A stretch of 13,763 nt of DNA from CAZUMW01 sp964621615 (GCA_964621615.1 CAZUMW010000073.1:1-13763), one strand, 5' to 3'; counted from the first letter of the stretch, positions 1 through 7,553 are shown. The notes: generated from the sequence alone by a model not told the origin. Translations and numbers: made by a program.

Positions 1-416
1 GATACTGACCGGGAATCCTTCTCCTTACAGGTGACAACTATCCTAACACAGGGGGAAACATCGAGGTCAGGCAAAATAGAGTCAGCCTTTTGAGGCAACA
101 CAAGACAATTTGTACACATTGAGGTACGCAAGCCATATTTTTTTGCAAGCTTTAAAATATCGGGGAAATCTTTTCTCAAGGTCGGTTCGCCGCCCCAGAG
201 TATTACCACCGCACAGCCAGCCTTTGAAAATTTAAAAAAAATGCTTTCAATTTCATCTAATGACAGCTCTTCTTCTATGGAGGTCTCCTCCTGCCAACGG
301 TTACATGATTTGCACCGCAAATTACACCGGGCTGTAGGTTTGAAATATAATAAAAATGGATAACCTCTTAGCACATTGCAAGAGATCTTGTAACTGAGTT
401 TTAATGCGTTTATCAT
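1..416 (-). CDS. Radical SAM protein, N-terminal part (runs off left edge)
   Basis: Reading the minus strand from the ATG at 416 gives 138 codons open to the window edge, so only the N-terminus is present. Seen: a CxxxCxxC cluster at C31, C35 and C38 (TARCNLRCKSCNRW), which in the radical SAM family binds the [4Fe-4S] cluster that cleaves S-adenosylmethionine, followed by the glycine-rich WGGEPTL motif at residues 74-80 that contacts SAM. The layout (cysteine loop near residue 30, GGEP about 40 residues later) matches MoaA/HpnH/SPASM-type enzymes; the substrate cannot be told without the C-terminus. The family's usual TNG is TNC here (102-104), and the strand expected after LPDLD (116-119) does not look typical, so divergence or a sequence error near the contig end is possible. 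A TAA lies in frame eight codons upstream of the ATG; the Shine-Dalgarno is weak (AAAGAA). Divergent from the glycosyltransferase at 654. Confidence 0.85.
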   Translation of the reverse strand, partial: MINALKLSYKISCNVLRGYPFLLYFKPTARCNLRCKSCNRWQEETSIEEELSLDEIESIFFKFSKAGCAVVILWGGEPTLRKDFPDILKLAKKYGLRTSMCTNCLVLPQKADSILPDLDVSPCVRIVVTCKEKDSRSV

Positions 417-475
417 TTCTTTTGCACTCAATATTTGTTAGAATTTATAATACTTGCTTTTTTAAAATTTCATAA

Positions 476-505
476 AGTATCTTATATCTACTGGCATTTT
501 GTCAA
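476..505 (-). promoter_or_regulatory. Candidate sigma70-type promoter for the radical SAM gene
   Basis: On the minus strand a perfect -35 TTGACA (500-505) is followed after 18 bp by GATACT (476-481, four of six matches to TATAAT). The leader to the ATG at 416 would be about 53 nt. This is consensus matching only, in an AT-rich region. Confidence 0.4.
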
Positions 506-594
506 ACAAAAACAAGCCTGTATACTGACATCTTGACCGCTGTCAATCCCTATTTTCGGTGAAGGCAACGATTTTGGCTCCCCATGCGAATTTT

Positions 595-623
595 TTGCGC
601 TTGCCCGCGTTATACGATATAAA
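595..623 (+). promoter_or_regulatory. Candidate promoter for the glycosyltransferase gene
   Basis: TTGCGC (595-600) and TATAAA (618-623) are separated by 17 bp, about 30 bp before the ATG at 654. The -10 matches five of six consensus positions but the -35 only three. Confidence 0.35.
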
Positions 624-653
624 TATCACTATTGTTTTTAATGCGGAGACTAC

Positions 654-2165
654 ATGAACCCTTCCCAATCAAAAACATTCTCTGTTATGTTTTCCAGCCT
701 TTCGGTAATGCTTATCGGCATAAGCTGTGTGCTCATTACAAAATCTTTGGGCTGGAAGCTCATGCTCGATCCGCCGCTGTATCATTATATCGCCAAGCTT
801 ATAATGTCCGGGTTAGCCCCCTATCGTGACATCTTCGACATGAACTTTCCCGGAACCTATGCGCTTCATTTGTTTGTTGTAAACATTTTTGGAGCAGGTG
901 ATTTCAGCTGGCGACTGTTCGATCTAACATGCCTGTTATGTATCAATATATCTATTTTTGCTTATTGCAGGCGTTTCAGTAACAGCGCTTCTCTGAGTGC
1001 TGTTGCACTGTTTACCGGCTTTCACCTGATAAACGGCCCGCTGTGTGCCGGACAGCGCGACTACATAATGCTTGTTTTCCTTTTCAGCGGCACTTTTTTC
1101 TTTCTCAAATTTACAGAGAAGACCCGCAGCAGCTATCTCGCTGCTGCGGGTCTTCTGAACGGAAGCGCTGCTGGACTGAAACCGTTTGCCGGATTATGGA
1201 TCCTGTTTCTTGCAGCAATTATTGGATTGCTTTTTCGAAATTCCCGTGCTGCACAGATAAAGCATCTGATAATCTTTTTGTTTTCTTCATCAATCTGTTT
1301 GTTATGCCTGTGCCTGTGGCTGTGGTGGTCGGGAGGGCTGATACCGTTTTTTGAAATAGTTTTTCATTATCTTATACCGCTTTATTCCGGACTCAAATTC
1401 AACACGCTCTCAAGCGGATTGTTAGTCGATCACCTGGGAGTACCGATTATTATTCCTGCATGTGTAATACTTTTAATAGAAAGTATTATCATTGTGTTAA
1501 CTAAAAACAGCTCCTTAAAACATATCATTATCAGAGGCGGCATTGTTTACGGCATACTCCATTATGGTATGCAGGGCAAAGGACTTTACTACCATCTCTA
1601 CCCGCTGATGGGCTTTCTCTTTATGACGGCTGCCTCATGGACAGACAGCGAATATAAGCACTTGCTTTCTTCATTGAAACGTTCAGTAGTTGCTGCGGTC
1701 CTAGCATTTATTATGTGCTGGTTTTCTTTGTGCGCAATCAAATATATGATAAAAGCCCCGCCGCATTATATTAATGAACTTGCATATCCGGAAGCATTGA
1801 TTCAGGACCTCAAAGACAGGGTTCCGCCAAATGAAACTGTTCAGAATTTGGAAACGATGAGCGGGGGTATTTTAACTCTGCTGAAGATGGATATTATACA
1901 GCCGACCGGATTTATTTGCGACGGCCACTTATTTCACAATATCGATAACCCGTACATCAAAAATCTCCGAACTCGCTTTCTTGGCGAATTGCAAAAAAAA
2001 CCGCCCTTGTTTATTGTGGTGGCAAAAAACACCTGGCCTATTTACGGATATGAACGGCTGAACACATTTCCAGATCTCAGGAATTGGCTTCAGAAAAATT
2101 ATACACTTGATGTAGAAAGAGAACGGTACCGGCTATACAAAAGGAAAGCTCCGGGAGAGGAATAA
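654..2165 (+). CDS. Multi-spanning GT-C type glycosyltransferase (GT39/ArnT-like)
   Basis: A 503-aa integral membrane protein. Hydrophobic segments occur from about residue 12 through 360, followed by a soluble C-terminal part (about 370-503). The region after the first membrane segment carries LDPPLYHYIAKLI and APYRDIFDMNFPGTY, with acidic residues D39, D59 and D62. This matches the first periplasmic loop of GT-C enzymes, where an aspartate is catalytic and the sugar donor is a polyprenyl-phosphate sugar. GQRDY (133-137) and QGKGLYYHLYPL (307-318) also fit dolichyl-phosphate-mannose transferase-like families. Inferred role: transfer of a sugar from a lipid carrier to an envelope acceptor on the outer face of the inner membrane; acceptor unknown. 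Start supported by GGAG at 645-648, five bases before the ATG. The epimerase gene follows on the same strand after 258 bp, in which I see no further gene. Confidence 0.8.
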   Translation: MNPSQSKTFSVMFSSLSVMLIGISCVLITKSLGWKLMLDPPLYHYIAKLIMSGLAPYRDIFDMNFPGTYALHLFVVNIFGAGDFSWRLFDLTCLLCINISIFAYCRRFSNSASLSAVALFTGFHLINGPLCAGQRDYIMLVFLFSGTFFFLKFTEKTRSSYLAAAGLLNGSAAGLKPFAGLWILFLAAIIGLLFRNSRAAQIKHLIIFLFSSSICLLCLCLWLWWSGGLIPFFEIVFHYLIPLYSGLKFNTLSSGLLVDHLGVPIIIPACVILLIESIIIVLTKNSSLKHIIIRGGIVYGILHYGMQGKGLYYHLYPLMGFLFMTAASWTDSEYKHLLSSLKRSVVAAVLAFIMCWFSLCAIKYMIKAPPHYINELAYPEALIQDLKDRVPPNETVQNLETMSGGILTLLKMDIIQPTGFICDGHLFHNIDNPYIKNLRTRFLGELQKKPPLFIVVAKNTWPIYGYERLNTFPDLRNWLQKNYTLDVERERYRLYKRKAPGEE

Positions 2166-2423
2166 AAATCATATTACAACAAAAACCCTTAACGTTGTTT
2201 AATCTTAAGAAAGGTTCATTGTAAACCGATAATATTGATTGACACCAGTTTTGATAAAGTGCGACAAAAAGTAAAAGACTAAAATACGTATTAGAGGAAA
2301 TTCCAGTTTAAACAATCAGGCAATACAGAAAAAGAATTCTTAAAGCAGATACCTCGTGATAATTGAAAGCGCTCGGCTATCTGAATTAATCCAACTTTAC
2401 TACAATACGAAAAAGGGGATGCG

Positions 2424-3455
2424 ATGGCTAAACATCTGGTTACCGGCGCCGCAGGGTTTCTGGGCAGCCATATTATACATAAGCTCTTTACAATCGGTGA
2501 AAAAGATATCATCGCGCTCGACGTGATTGAATGCGATGAAAAACTCGACGGCGTCACATACATCCAGGGAAGCGTACTGGATCGCAAACTTCTTAACGAT
2601 TTAACCAGGGATGCAGACTATATTCATCACAACGCAGCACTTGTCCCTCTTACCAAATCCGGGGAAAATTTTTTCAATGTTAATGTAAACGGTACAAAAA
2701 ACATCGTTGACTGCTGCAAAGCGAACAACATAAAGAAGCTGGTCCATATGTCCTCATCGGCCATTTACGGCCTGCCGGAGGAAATGCCGATAACGGAGAA
2801 AACCCCGTATCATCCTATTGAAATATACGGTCAGTCAAAGCTTGACGGTGAAAAGGAAGTGTGGAAATACATGGATGAGGGCGGTAATGCAAGCTGCATC
2901 CGGCCGCGCACTATAATCGGCGGAAAAAGCCGGCTTGGTATTTTTCAGATTCTTTTCGAGTGGATATCGGAAGGTAAAAATATTTATGTTATCGGAAAAG
3001 GGGATAATTTATTCCAGTTCGTGCACGTGGATGATCTCATCGAGGCATCAGTTAAAGCGGCGTTATCTCAGCATAACGGACTGTATAACATCGGGGCGGA
3101 CGATTACGGCACCCTGCGGGATGATCTGGAAAGCCTGTGTTCGTATGCAGGCACCGGTGCAAAAGTAAAAAACCTGCCGGTCAGCATGACAAAAACTGCT
3201 TTGTATATTGCAGACAAACTGAACCTGTCACCGCTTGCTCCGTGGCACTATCTCACCTACCACAAGCCGTTTGTTTTTGATATTTCAAAACCAAAACAGG
3301 AGCTTGACTGGTCACCCCGGCACGGCAACAGAGAGGCAATGATCGAGTCATACAGCTGGTATCTGGAAAATAAATCCCATATGCAGGCAAGCCGCTCTGC
3401 GCATAAAAAGCCGGTGAGTCAGGGGATTCTTAAGCTGATCAAGTGGTTTTCGTAA
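2424..3455 (+). CDS. NAD-dependent epimerase/dehydratase (extended SDR)
   Basis: A 343-aa extended short-chain dehydrogenase/reductase. The Rossmann motif TGAAGFLG is at residues 7-14, an acidic residue ending beta-2 (D33) favours NAD over NADP, HHNAAL (68-73) is the NNAG-type motif, the catalytic serine region is HMSSSAIYG (108-116), and the YxxxK pair is Y135/K139. Length and C-terminal substrate domain fit UDP-sugar epimerase/dehydratase or 3beta-HSD-like members; I cannot choose a substrate. The ATG is preceded by AAGGGG at 2413-2418 with five bases of spacing. An overlapping ATG at 2419 is out of frame. It lies downstream of a glycosyltransferase on the same strand, which suggests sugar or lipid-sugar metabolism. 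It is a distant paralogue of the SDR at 6492-7553 (both carry VNVxGTxNI and a VH-SS active-site strand). It converges with the toxin gene at 3657. Confidence 0.85.
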   Translation: MAKHLVTGAAGFLGSHIIHKLFTIGEKDIIALDVIECDEKLDGVTYIQGSVLDRKLLNDLTRDADYIHHNAALVPLTKSGENFFNVNVNGTKNIVDCCKANNIKKLVHMSSSAIYGLPEEMPITEKTPYHPIEIYGQSKLDGEKEVWKYMDEGGNASCIRPRTIIGGKSRLGIFQILFEWISEGKNIYVIGKGDNLFQFVHVDDLIEASVKAALSQHNGLYNIGADDYGTLRDDLESLCSYAGTGAKVKNLPVSMTKTALYIADKLNLSPLAPWHYLTYHKPFVFDISKPKQELDWSPRHGNREAMIESYSWYLENKSHMQASRSAHKKPVSQGILKLIKWFS

Positions 3456-3465
3456 ATAATAACAA

Positions 3466-3570
3466 AGACAGAAGTCCGAATTCAGGATTCAGAATTCAGA
3501 AGGAAAAAAATAAAGTCGGTAGAGGCTGCTAACCCTCCATAAAGCTGTCCACCCGGAATTCAGAAGCCGG
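3466..3570. repeat. Mosaic intergenic repeat, copy 1 (GAATTC-word module)
   Basis: The gap between the two convergent genes holds clustered near-repeats of the word GAATTCAG / GGATTCAG (about 3478-3500, again near 3556), plus a GAGGCTGCTAACC fragment. The same words, in the opposite orientation, recur in the mosaic repeats at 4320-4607, 6229-6490 and 12755-12890. This copy lacks the CGTGTACG module. Confidence 0.5.
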
Positions 3571-3656
3571 AAACAAAAGCCGACACGGTTGGTGTTAACC
3601 CACCGCAAACGATGCAGCAACACGATGAATTTCGCTCCACCCACAGAAAAATAATT

Positions 3657-3969
3657 CTATGAAATATCAAGTGCAAAACAAACGGCATAGCCGACATCAG
3701 TCATTTTTGACGGAGAAAGGGTTGTAATCAGCGATCCAATTTTTCCTTTTGAAACTGTCTGCAAATGATCACAGTTTACCGCACAATCTCTCGGCATACC
3801 ATCGGATTTCGAGAGAGGCACTTCAGAGGGTATATTTCTGACCACACTCGTAATAGGAGAAACTGTTACTTCACCAAGATATTCCAGCACGGAGTTCCGC
3901 GTAAGGATGAGAACCGGCCTTTTTTTCCGGCTTAACAAATTTATACCATCGTATTTCACCGTGTTTCAC
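3657..3969 (-). pseudogene. MazF/PemK-like toxin, frameshifted in an A7 tract
   Basis: Two overlapping frames together make one MazF-family endoribonuclease. Frame A starts at a GTG (3969-3967) overlapping the antitoxin stop (GTGA) with a GGGGG Shine-Dalgarno-like run five bases upstream, and reads VKHGEIRWYKFVKPEK, the usual MazF N-terminal strand. It then runs wrong and stops at 3871. Frame B continues from an A7 run (3920-3926) as RPVLILTR, SPITSVVRNIPSEVPL and ITTLSPSKM to the TAG at 3657. Removing one A joins them into about 103 aa, the normal family length. MazF toxins cut single-stranded mRNA and are neutralised by the upstream antitoxin. As written, only a 100-codon ORF from a GTG at 3959 is open, and it lacks the conserved N-terminus. 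Explanations: true inactivation, slippage-dependent expression, or a homopolymer sequencing error. Confidence 0.75.
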
Positions 3970-4199
3970 TCTTTCCCCCAGGCTTGTTCCTGCTCCCAGA
4001 CCGAAAATTCATCCCCATCAGTTGGCAAACGTTCATAGCCTTCACGATGTTTGCGCTCGAGTTGTTCAAGGTTATAACGCGATATCGCCTCGCGGAGAGC
4101 TTTTCGTGTGAAAGCAGAACGATTTGTGTGAAGTTGTTTCGATATAACGTCAACCGCTCTGACAAGCTCATCATCAAGGATCATCTGAATTGTTCTCAC
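3966..4199 (-). CDS. MazE/RHH-type antitoxin
   Basis: A 77-aa protein from GTG at 4199: VRTIQMILDDELVRAVD (1-17) is a ribbon-helix-helix DNA-binding strand plus helix, followed by a second helix (NRSAFTRKALREAI, 26-39) and a charged, acidic C-terminal tail (DGDEFSVWEQEQ) of the kind that wraps a MazF dimer. The frame stays open upstream to 4307, but that extra 36-residue stretch is hydrophobic and is translated through an intergenic palindrome, so I reject the longer start. GGAGG lies 11 bases before the chosen GTG, rather far but usable. The stop overlaps the toxin GTG, as in coupled TA operons. It is expected to repress its own promoter (see 4240-4268). Confidence 0.8.
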   Translation of the reverse strand: MRTIQMILDDELVRAVDVISKQLHTNRSAFTRKALREAISRYNLEQLERKHREGYERLPTDGDEFSVWEQEQAWGKE

Positions 4200-4239
4200 A
4201 GTAAACCAGACCTCCGTTAATGTAGGGATCACAATAGCT

Positions 4240-4268
4240 ATAAGAATCCATATTGATTCTCGCGTCAA
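4240..4268 (-). promoter_or_regulatory. Candidate toxin-antitoxin promoter with inverted-repeat operator
   Basis: On the minus strand TTGACG (4263-4268, five of six) and TCTTAT (4240-4245, four of six) are 17 bp apart. The spacer contains the perfect inverted repeat AGAATC-N6-GATTCT (4243-4260), which reaches into the -10. An antitoxin dimer bound there would block the promoter, the usual autoregulation of such pairs. The leader to the GTG at 4199 would be about 34 nt. Confidence 0.45.
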
Positions 4269-4279
4269 TAAAATACTGG

Positions 4280-4302
4280 ATGCCCCGAATAAATCGGGGC
4301 AT
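4280..4302. repeat. REP-like palindrome, copy 1
   Basis: ATGCCCCGA (4280-4288), loop ATAAA, TCGGGGCAT (4294-4302): perfect 9-bp arms. A second, slightly degenerate copy with the same flanking CTGG and the same loop lies at 6077-6099. Such short dispersed palindromes are common in bacterial intergenic regions. Confidence 0.65.
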
Positions 4303-4319
4303 GACAAAGATGCGCACGG

Positions 4320-4607
4320 CCCACTGCTTTTTCCTTCTGAATTCCGGCTCCTGAATTCTGAATTCTGTTTTTCATCTTTTTGCCTAACTGCTAATCGCTC
4401 TCTGCCCCATCCCGTAACCGTACTCGTTCTCGTACCCGTTCACGGCTTCCTCAAACTCCATTTTTTCTCGTGTACGAGTACGTGTACCGCTTCCCTGTGT
4501 ACGGGCAGGCTTCATAAACCGGCAAGCTGTTAGCATTCGGCTTTCAGCATTTAGTTTTCTGCTTTCTTTTTGCTAAACGCTCATTGCTTGCTGCTGAAGG
4601 CTGCTTT
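4320..4607. repeat. Mosaic intergenic repeat, copy 2
   Basis: This gene-free stretch downstream of the SGNH hydrolase consists of recombined modules. They are GAATTC words (4338-4367); a CTAACTGCTAATCGCT string; the 15-mer CCCGTTCACGGCTTC (4435-4449), which recurs exactly at 13732-13746; a diverged form of the CGTGTACG module (4467-4522); AGCTGTTAGC (4525-4534); and a TTTGCTAAACGCTCATTGCTTGCTGCTGAAGGCTGC-like tail reaching the stop codon of the SGNH gene. No start with a ribosome site or conserved reading frame is visible. Confidence 0.65.
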
Positions 4608-5849
4608 TCAGGTTCCCGGCTTCGGCTTAAAATAATTCCTCTTCATATATTCCAGTATATGTTTTGCGACCATCCGGTTTGCCTTTACAGAATAATGATG
4701 CCCCACAAATAAATCCGCTAATGCATGCGTATCATCACAATGTCCAAATGCATCCATCAAATCAACATAGGCATACCCTTGTGTGTCAAAATGAGCCAGC
4801 AGCGCGGCATACTCTTTGATGCCCTTTTTTTTATATGATTTGATATTATATTTATGCGGAAAAACAACAATAACCGGCTCAGCGTTATTCTGCAAAACCG
4901 ATTCATAAAAAGCATCAAACACATGTGCTGTCACAGCAAATGCTTCACTTGATTTGTTATAAACCCCATCACAGAAAATAGAGTCCGTAGAATATGTGTT
5001 CTGAATTTTTTCCATCGATATCTTCATCATCCGGACCGTCGGGGACCAGTCAAATATGCCTGACTTGTATTTGCGGTGATAGAAATAATCATGAGAGCCG
5101 ATACGAGGCAGCATCGTATCGGGAGACTTAAGCAGCATACGGTAATCGTCCAGTGTCTTCAGGGGGGTCGGAAGCATTTTCAGGCTACTGTTAAGAGTGA
5201 AACGCGGTTTTGCAAGCGGCAGCGCCGAATCTTCGATATAAAACGGGCGAAACGTGTTGACCATCCGAAAAATATTCTCCGACATAAACCCTATAAAAAC
5301 AACGTCGGCTGTATAACGGCTGCCATGCTCTTTATAGCGCAAGTAGGCTTGATCCAGGGCATACCCCCCTACCCCGAAATTGATGACCTCCAGCGAAGGA
5401 TCATTCTTTTCCATAAAAACCTGCCAGGTACCGTCATTCGGCACATCGTCGCAGTGGGTAAAAGAATCCCCAAAAGCGGTGATGCGTATCATATCAGCAG
5501 GCACCTTACGGGAATATTCCCTGTCAGCCCGTATGCCGTCTGCATTTGCCCGGTAAAGATCCTGATAGGCACCATTTTCTTTTATAGTCCAGCCGAGCAC
5601 ACGGTGAAAAGCGAGATAATGGAACTCCTTCTTTATAAACTGCTCAATAATATTTTTTTGTTTTCCGGAAAGAACGTCCACCGGGGTGTAACACACGTTG
5701 CGAACGTTTCTCAAATAAAACAAACCGCCGGATGACAGCAGCTCCGTACCCCCGTATAACAGAATCAGCAGGATGATCCAGAAAGTACATTTTTTCTTCA
5801 AATCGAATGGTTTGTGCTCCGGGTCAGCTCTGTTGTTTTGAGGCGGCAT
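4608..5849 (-). CDS. Membrane-anchored SGNH/GDSL-family hydrolase
   Basis: A 413-aa protein from ATG at 5849. One membrane segment (about 21-38) follows a positively charged N-terminus, placing the body in the periplasm or outer face. SGNH blocks are visible: TAFGDSFTHCDDV with nucleophile S129 (block I), INFGVGGYALDQAY with G159-G162 (block II-like), and near the C-terminus ADLFVGHHYSVKANRMVA with D379 and H384/H385 (block V, where the catalytic Asp and His sit). The family includes esterases and O-acetyltransferase-like envelope enzymes; the substrate is not readable here. A TTG four codons earlier (5861) is an alternative start; neither has a clear Shine-Dalgarno. The gene is flanked on both sides by mosaic repeats, so it is probably a separate transcription unit from the operon upstream, but I could not identify its promoter. 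Confidence 0.75.
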   Translation of the reverse strand: MPPQNNRADPEHKPFDLKKKCTFWIILLILLYGGTELLSSGGLFYLRNVRNVCYTPVDVLSGKQKNIIEQFIKKEFHYLAFHRVLGWTIKENGAYQDLYRANADGIRADREYSRKVPADMIRITAFGDSFTHCDDVPNDGTWQVFMEKNDPSLEVINFGVGGYALDQAYLRYKEHGSRYTADVVFIGFMSENIFRMVNTFRPFYIEDSALPLAKPRFTLNSSLKMLPTPLKTLDDYRMLLKSPDTMLPRIGSHDYFYHRKYKSGIFDWSPTVRMMKISMEKIQNTYSTDSIFCDGVYNKSSEAFAVTAHVFDAFYESVLQNNAEPVIVVFPHKYNIKSYKKKGIKEYAALLAHFDTQGYAYVDLMDAFGHCDDTHALADLFVGHHYSVKANRMVAKHILEYMKRNYFKPKPGT

Positions 5850-6076
5850 GATTGTTTTCAATCGGGATTTTTTTGATAAGCGGGCAGATATTTACCGTAA
5901 TTATTGTGCTCACCTTTTTTAGTCGTTCATGAATAAGCAGAATAAAAAGCAGGGGGTGAATACAGAAAATCAAAATAAGCATAAAATGAATAAGGGTTTG
6001 GAATCGAATCGAGCTCGGTAATCGGTATGTTGTTTTTCGGATTGCCCGGACAGATCACGTGCGGGCATAATTCTGG

Positions 6077-6099
6077 ATGCCCCGGATAAACCGCGGCAT
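6077..6099. repeat. REP-like palindrome, copy 2
   Basis: ATGCCCCGG, loop ATAAA, CCGCGGCAT: 9-bp arms with one mismatch, same loop and same preceding CTGG as the copy at 4280-4302. Confidence 0.6.
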
Positions 6100-6186
6100 G
6101 GCAACCCGCTTGCGCGGGGTTAAACATCGAACATGAACAGGGAAGACTGGTAAGAAGCGGTTGTGCCGTGCACCACGAAAATTGCC

Positions 6187-6208
6187 CCTCCCTTTATTGA
6201 AAGGGAGG
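6187..6208. repeat. Perfect 9-bp hairpin CCTCCCTTT/AAAGGGAGG
   Basis: Arms 6187-6195 and 6200-6208 with a 4-nt loop ATTG, followed on the plus strand by a purine-rich GGGAGAGATTTTTC. It could act as a weak transcript end for the minus-strand operon finishing at 6492, but no T-run follows directly on the minus strand, so it is listed as a repeat. Confidence 0.55.
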
Positions 6209-6228
6209 CCGGGAGAGATTTTTCTACT

Positions 6229-6490
6229 GACTTCCGAATTCTGACTTTCGTTTTTCCTTCCGGCTTCCGACTTCTATCTTCTCGTGTACGTGTACGCGAA
6301 CCGCTTCGCTGAGAACGTGTACGTCTCATAAGCTGGGGGGGGCAGCATTAAGTTTTCTGTTTGCTGTTTGCTAACCGCAGCTAATTGCTGAAAGCTAACA
6401 GCTGCATTTCCGACTTCTGACTTCTGTTTTTCATCTTTTTTGCTAAACGCTAACTGCTGACTGCTAACCGCTGCTTTTTTAGCTGTTTCT
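6229..6490. repeat. Mosaic intergenic repeat, copy 3
   Basis: Ends two bases from the last codon of the SDR gene at 6492. It contains CTTCCGAATTCTGAC words, the 56-bp CGTGTACG module (6281-6336, 54/56 identical to 12026-12081), a G8 homopolymer (6335-6342) where other copies read GGCAAGCTGTTAGC, then GCTAACAGCT (6394-6403). Its 6380-6426 segment matches 12803-12849 with one mismatch in 47. It ends in repeated GCTAACTGCTGACTGC words. Confidence 0.7.
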
Positions 6491-6491
6491 T

Positions 6492-7553
6492 TCACTCCAG
6501 CGGTCCGAGGGTATCCCACACCCACTGAAGGCTTCTCCGCATCCCTTCTTCAAGGGAAATCTGCGGCTGATAGCCAAGCTCGCTCTGTGCTTTTTTTATT
6601 GAACAGGCTATGGTTTTATTCATCTCTGAAAGCACATGTATCTTTTGGTTATAAAAACCGACGCTCTGCAGGCTCCAGTCGACAAGCTGGGCGATATCGC
6701 CGGCGATGGAGGGAAGGCGCATGCGCTTGTGGGCACATTTCTGGTTGAATTCATCTTCGAGAAGGCGCTCTATCGTATCCATGATTTCATTCATGGTATA
6801 CGGACGCTCATCGGCTATCCAGTATGTCTGTCCGTTTGCCTTTTCAGCAGACTCACACAGCAGCAGGCCCTGACAGATATTGTCCACATATGCCATTGAG
6901 CGCTTATTGTCGCCGTCTCCCACAATCGGCCCTTTTCCATCCCGGATCATCTTGAAAAAAAGCGTTTGCCGCGGCGGCTGATCGGGACCGTAAAACCAGG
7001 GAGGGCGGATGATCACGGTTTCCATCCGTCCGGACTGTCCGGCTTCGTTAACAATATCCTCGGCTGACTTTTTTGTCTTTCCGTAATTCATGTACGGGTT
7101 GTACGGGCTGCTTTCATCGAACAGATGATCCCGTGATGGATTGCATCCAAGCGGCGAGTTCGATGATACGTGAACAAACCGCTTAATGCCGCTTTTCTGT
7201 GCAGCTACAATGATATTCCGTGTCCCCTGTACATTGACGTCATAAAACTGTTTAACCCGTAATGCGGGGTGGATCATGCCGGCGCAGTGAAAAACGGTTG
7301 CCCCTTCAGACTCCTCAAAAAACGGCACCAGTGATTCCGCATCCCTCAAATCCCCCGGCACCTGCTCGACATTCCCGGGCATGGTGTTCAGCGCCGCGCT
7401 GTTTTCTCCACTGAGAACAAGGCACCGGACTTTTCTATCTGTGAAATCATAGTACATCGAGCCGAATACATTTATTTTCTCAGCCAGAACCCGGGCAAGC
7501 CGAGTGCCGAGCCAGCCTGGCGCACCGGTAATAAGTGCCGTGGCGCTGCTCAT
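6492..7553 (-). CDS. NAD(P)-dependent SDR, 3beta-HSD/OleD-like epimerase or dehydrogenase
   Basis: A 353-aa extended SDR and the last gene of the three-gene operon. TGAPGWLG (9-16) is the nucleotide-binding glycine motif; FHCAGM (88-93) the second motif; FVHVSSNSPLG (126-136) holds the catalytic serine; Y157/K161 form YxxxK; RPPWFYGP (193-200) and VGDGDNKRSMAYVDN fit the 3beta-hydroxysteroid dehydrogenase / OleD / sterol C4-decarboxylase-like branch, which act on beta-hydroxy or keto groups of lipids. Substrate inferred only. Its ATG overlaps the GMC stop (ATGA, 7550-7553) and has GGAGG seven bases upstream inside the GMC gene, so translation is coupled. A longer insertion after beta-1 (NVFGSMYYDFTD, 28-39) separates it from the plus-strand paralogue at 2424. 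Its stop abuts a mosaic repeat. Confidence 0.85.
   Translation of the reverse strand: MSSATALITGAPGWLGTRLARVLAEKINVFGSMYYDFTDRKVRCLVLSGENSAALNTMPGNVEQVPGDLRDAESLVPFFEESEGATVFHCAGMIHPALRVKQFYDVNVQGTRNIIVAAQKSGIKRFVHVSSNSPLGCNPSRDHLFDESSPYNPYMNYGKTKKSAEDIVNEAGQSGRMETVIIRPPWFYGPDQPPRQTLFFKMIRDGKGPIVGDGDNKRSMAYVDNICQGLLLCESAEKANGQTYWIADERPYTMNEIMDTIERLLEDEFNQKCAHKRMRLPSIAGDIAQLVDWSLQSVGFYNQKIHVLSEMNKTIACSIKKAQSELGYQPQISLEEGMRRSLQWVWDTLGPLE

Larger units (their letters stand above)
5850..6228. other. Gene-free stretch with two dispersed palindromes
   Basis: No credible gene. It is AT-rich near the SGNH start, then holds a REP-like palindrome (6077-6099), a GC-rich CCCGC...GCGGG stem just after it, and a perfect 9-bp stem (6187-6208). 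Short open frames crossing this area encode low-complexity peptides that read through the palindromes and are not supported. Confidence 0.6.

Noticed and set aside
2239..2244. TTGACA as a promoter -35 for the epimerase gene
   Set aside because: No acceptable -10 lies 16-18 bp downstream, and the site would leave a leader of about 150 nt.
4200..4307. 36-residue N-terminal extension of the antitoxin
   Set aside because: It translates the REP palindrome and the candidate promoter; the RHH domain begins exactly at the GTG at 4199.
5076..5735. Plus-strand ORF of 219 codons antisense to the SGNH gene
   Set aside because: The SGNH motifs on the minus strand are clear; the antisense peptide shows no family pattern.
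6187..6208. Intrinsic terminator for the operon
   Set aside because: The stem is perfect, but no T-run follows it on the minus strand, so termination is not supported.
5927..6525. Three overlapping minus-strand ORFs (66, 69 and 83 codons)
   Set aside because: They read through palindromes and mosaic repeats, give low-complexity peptides, and lack ribosome sites.
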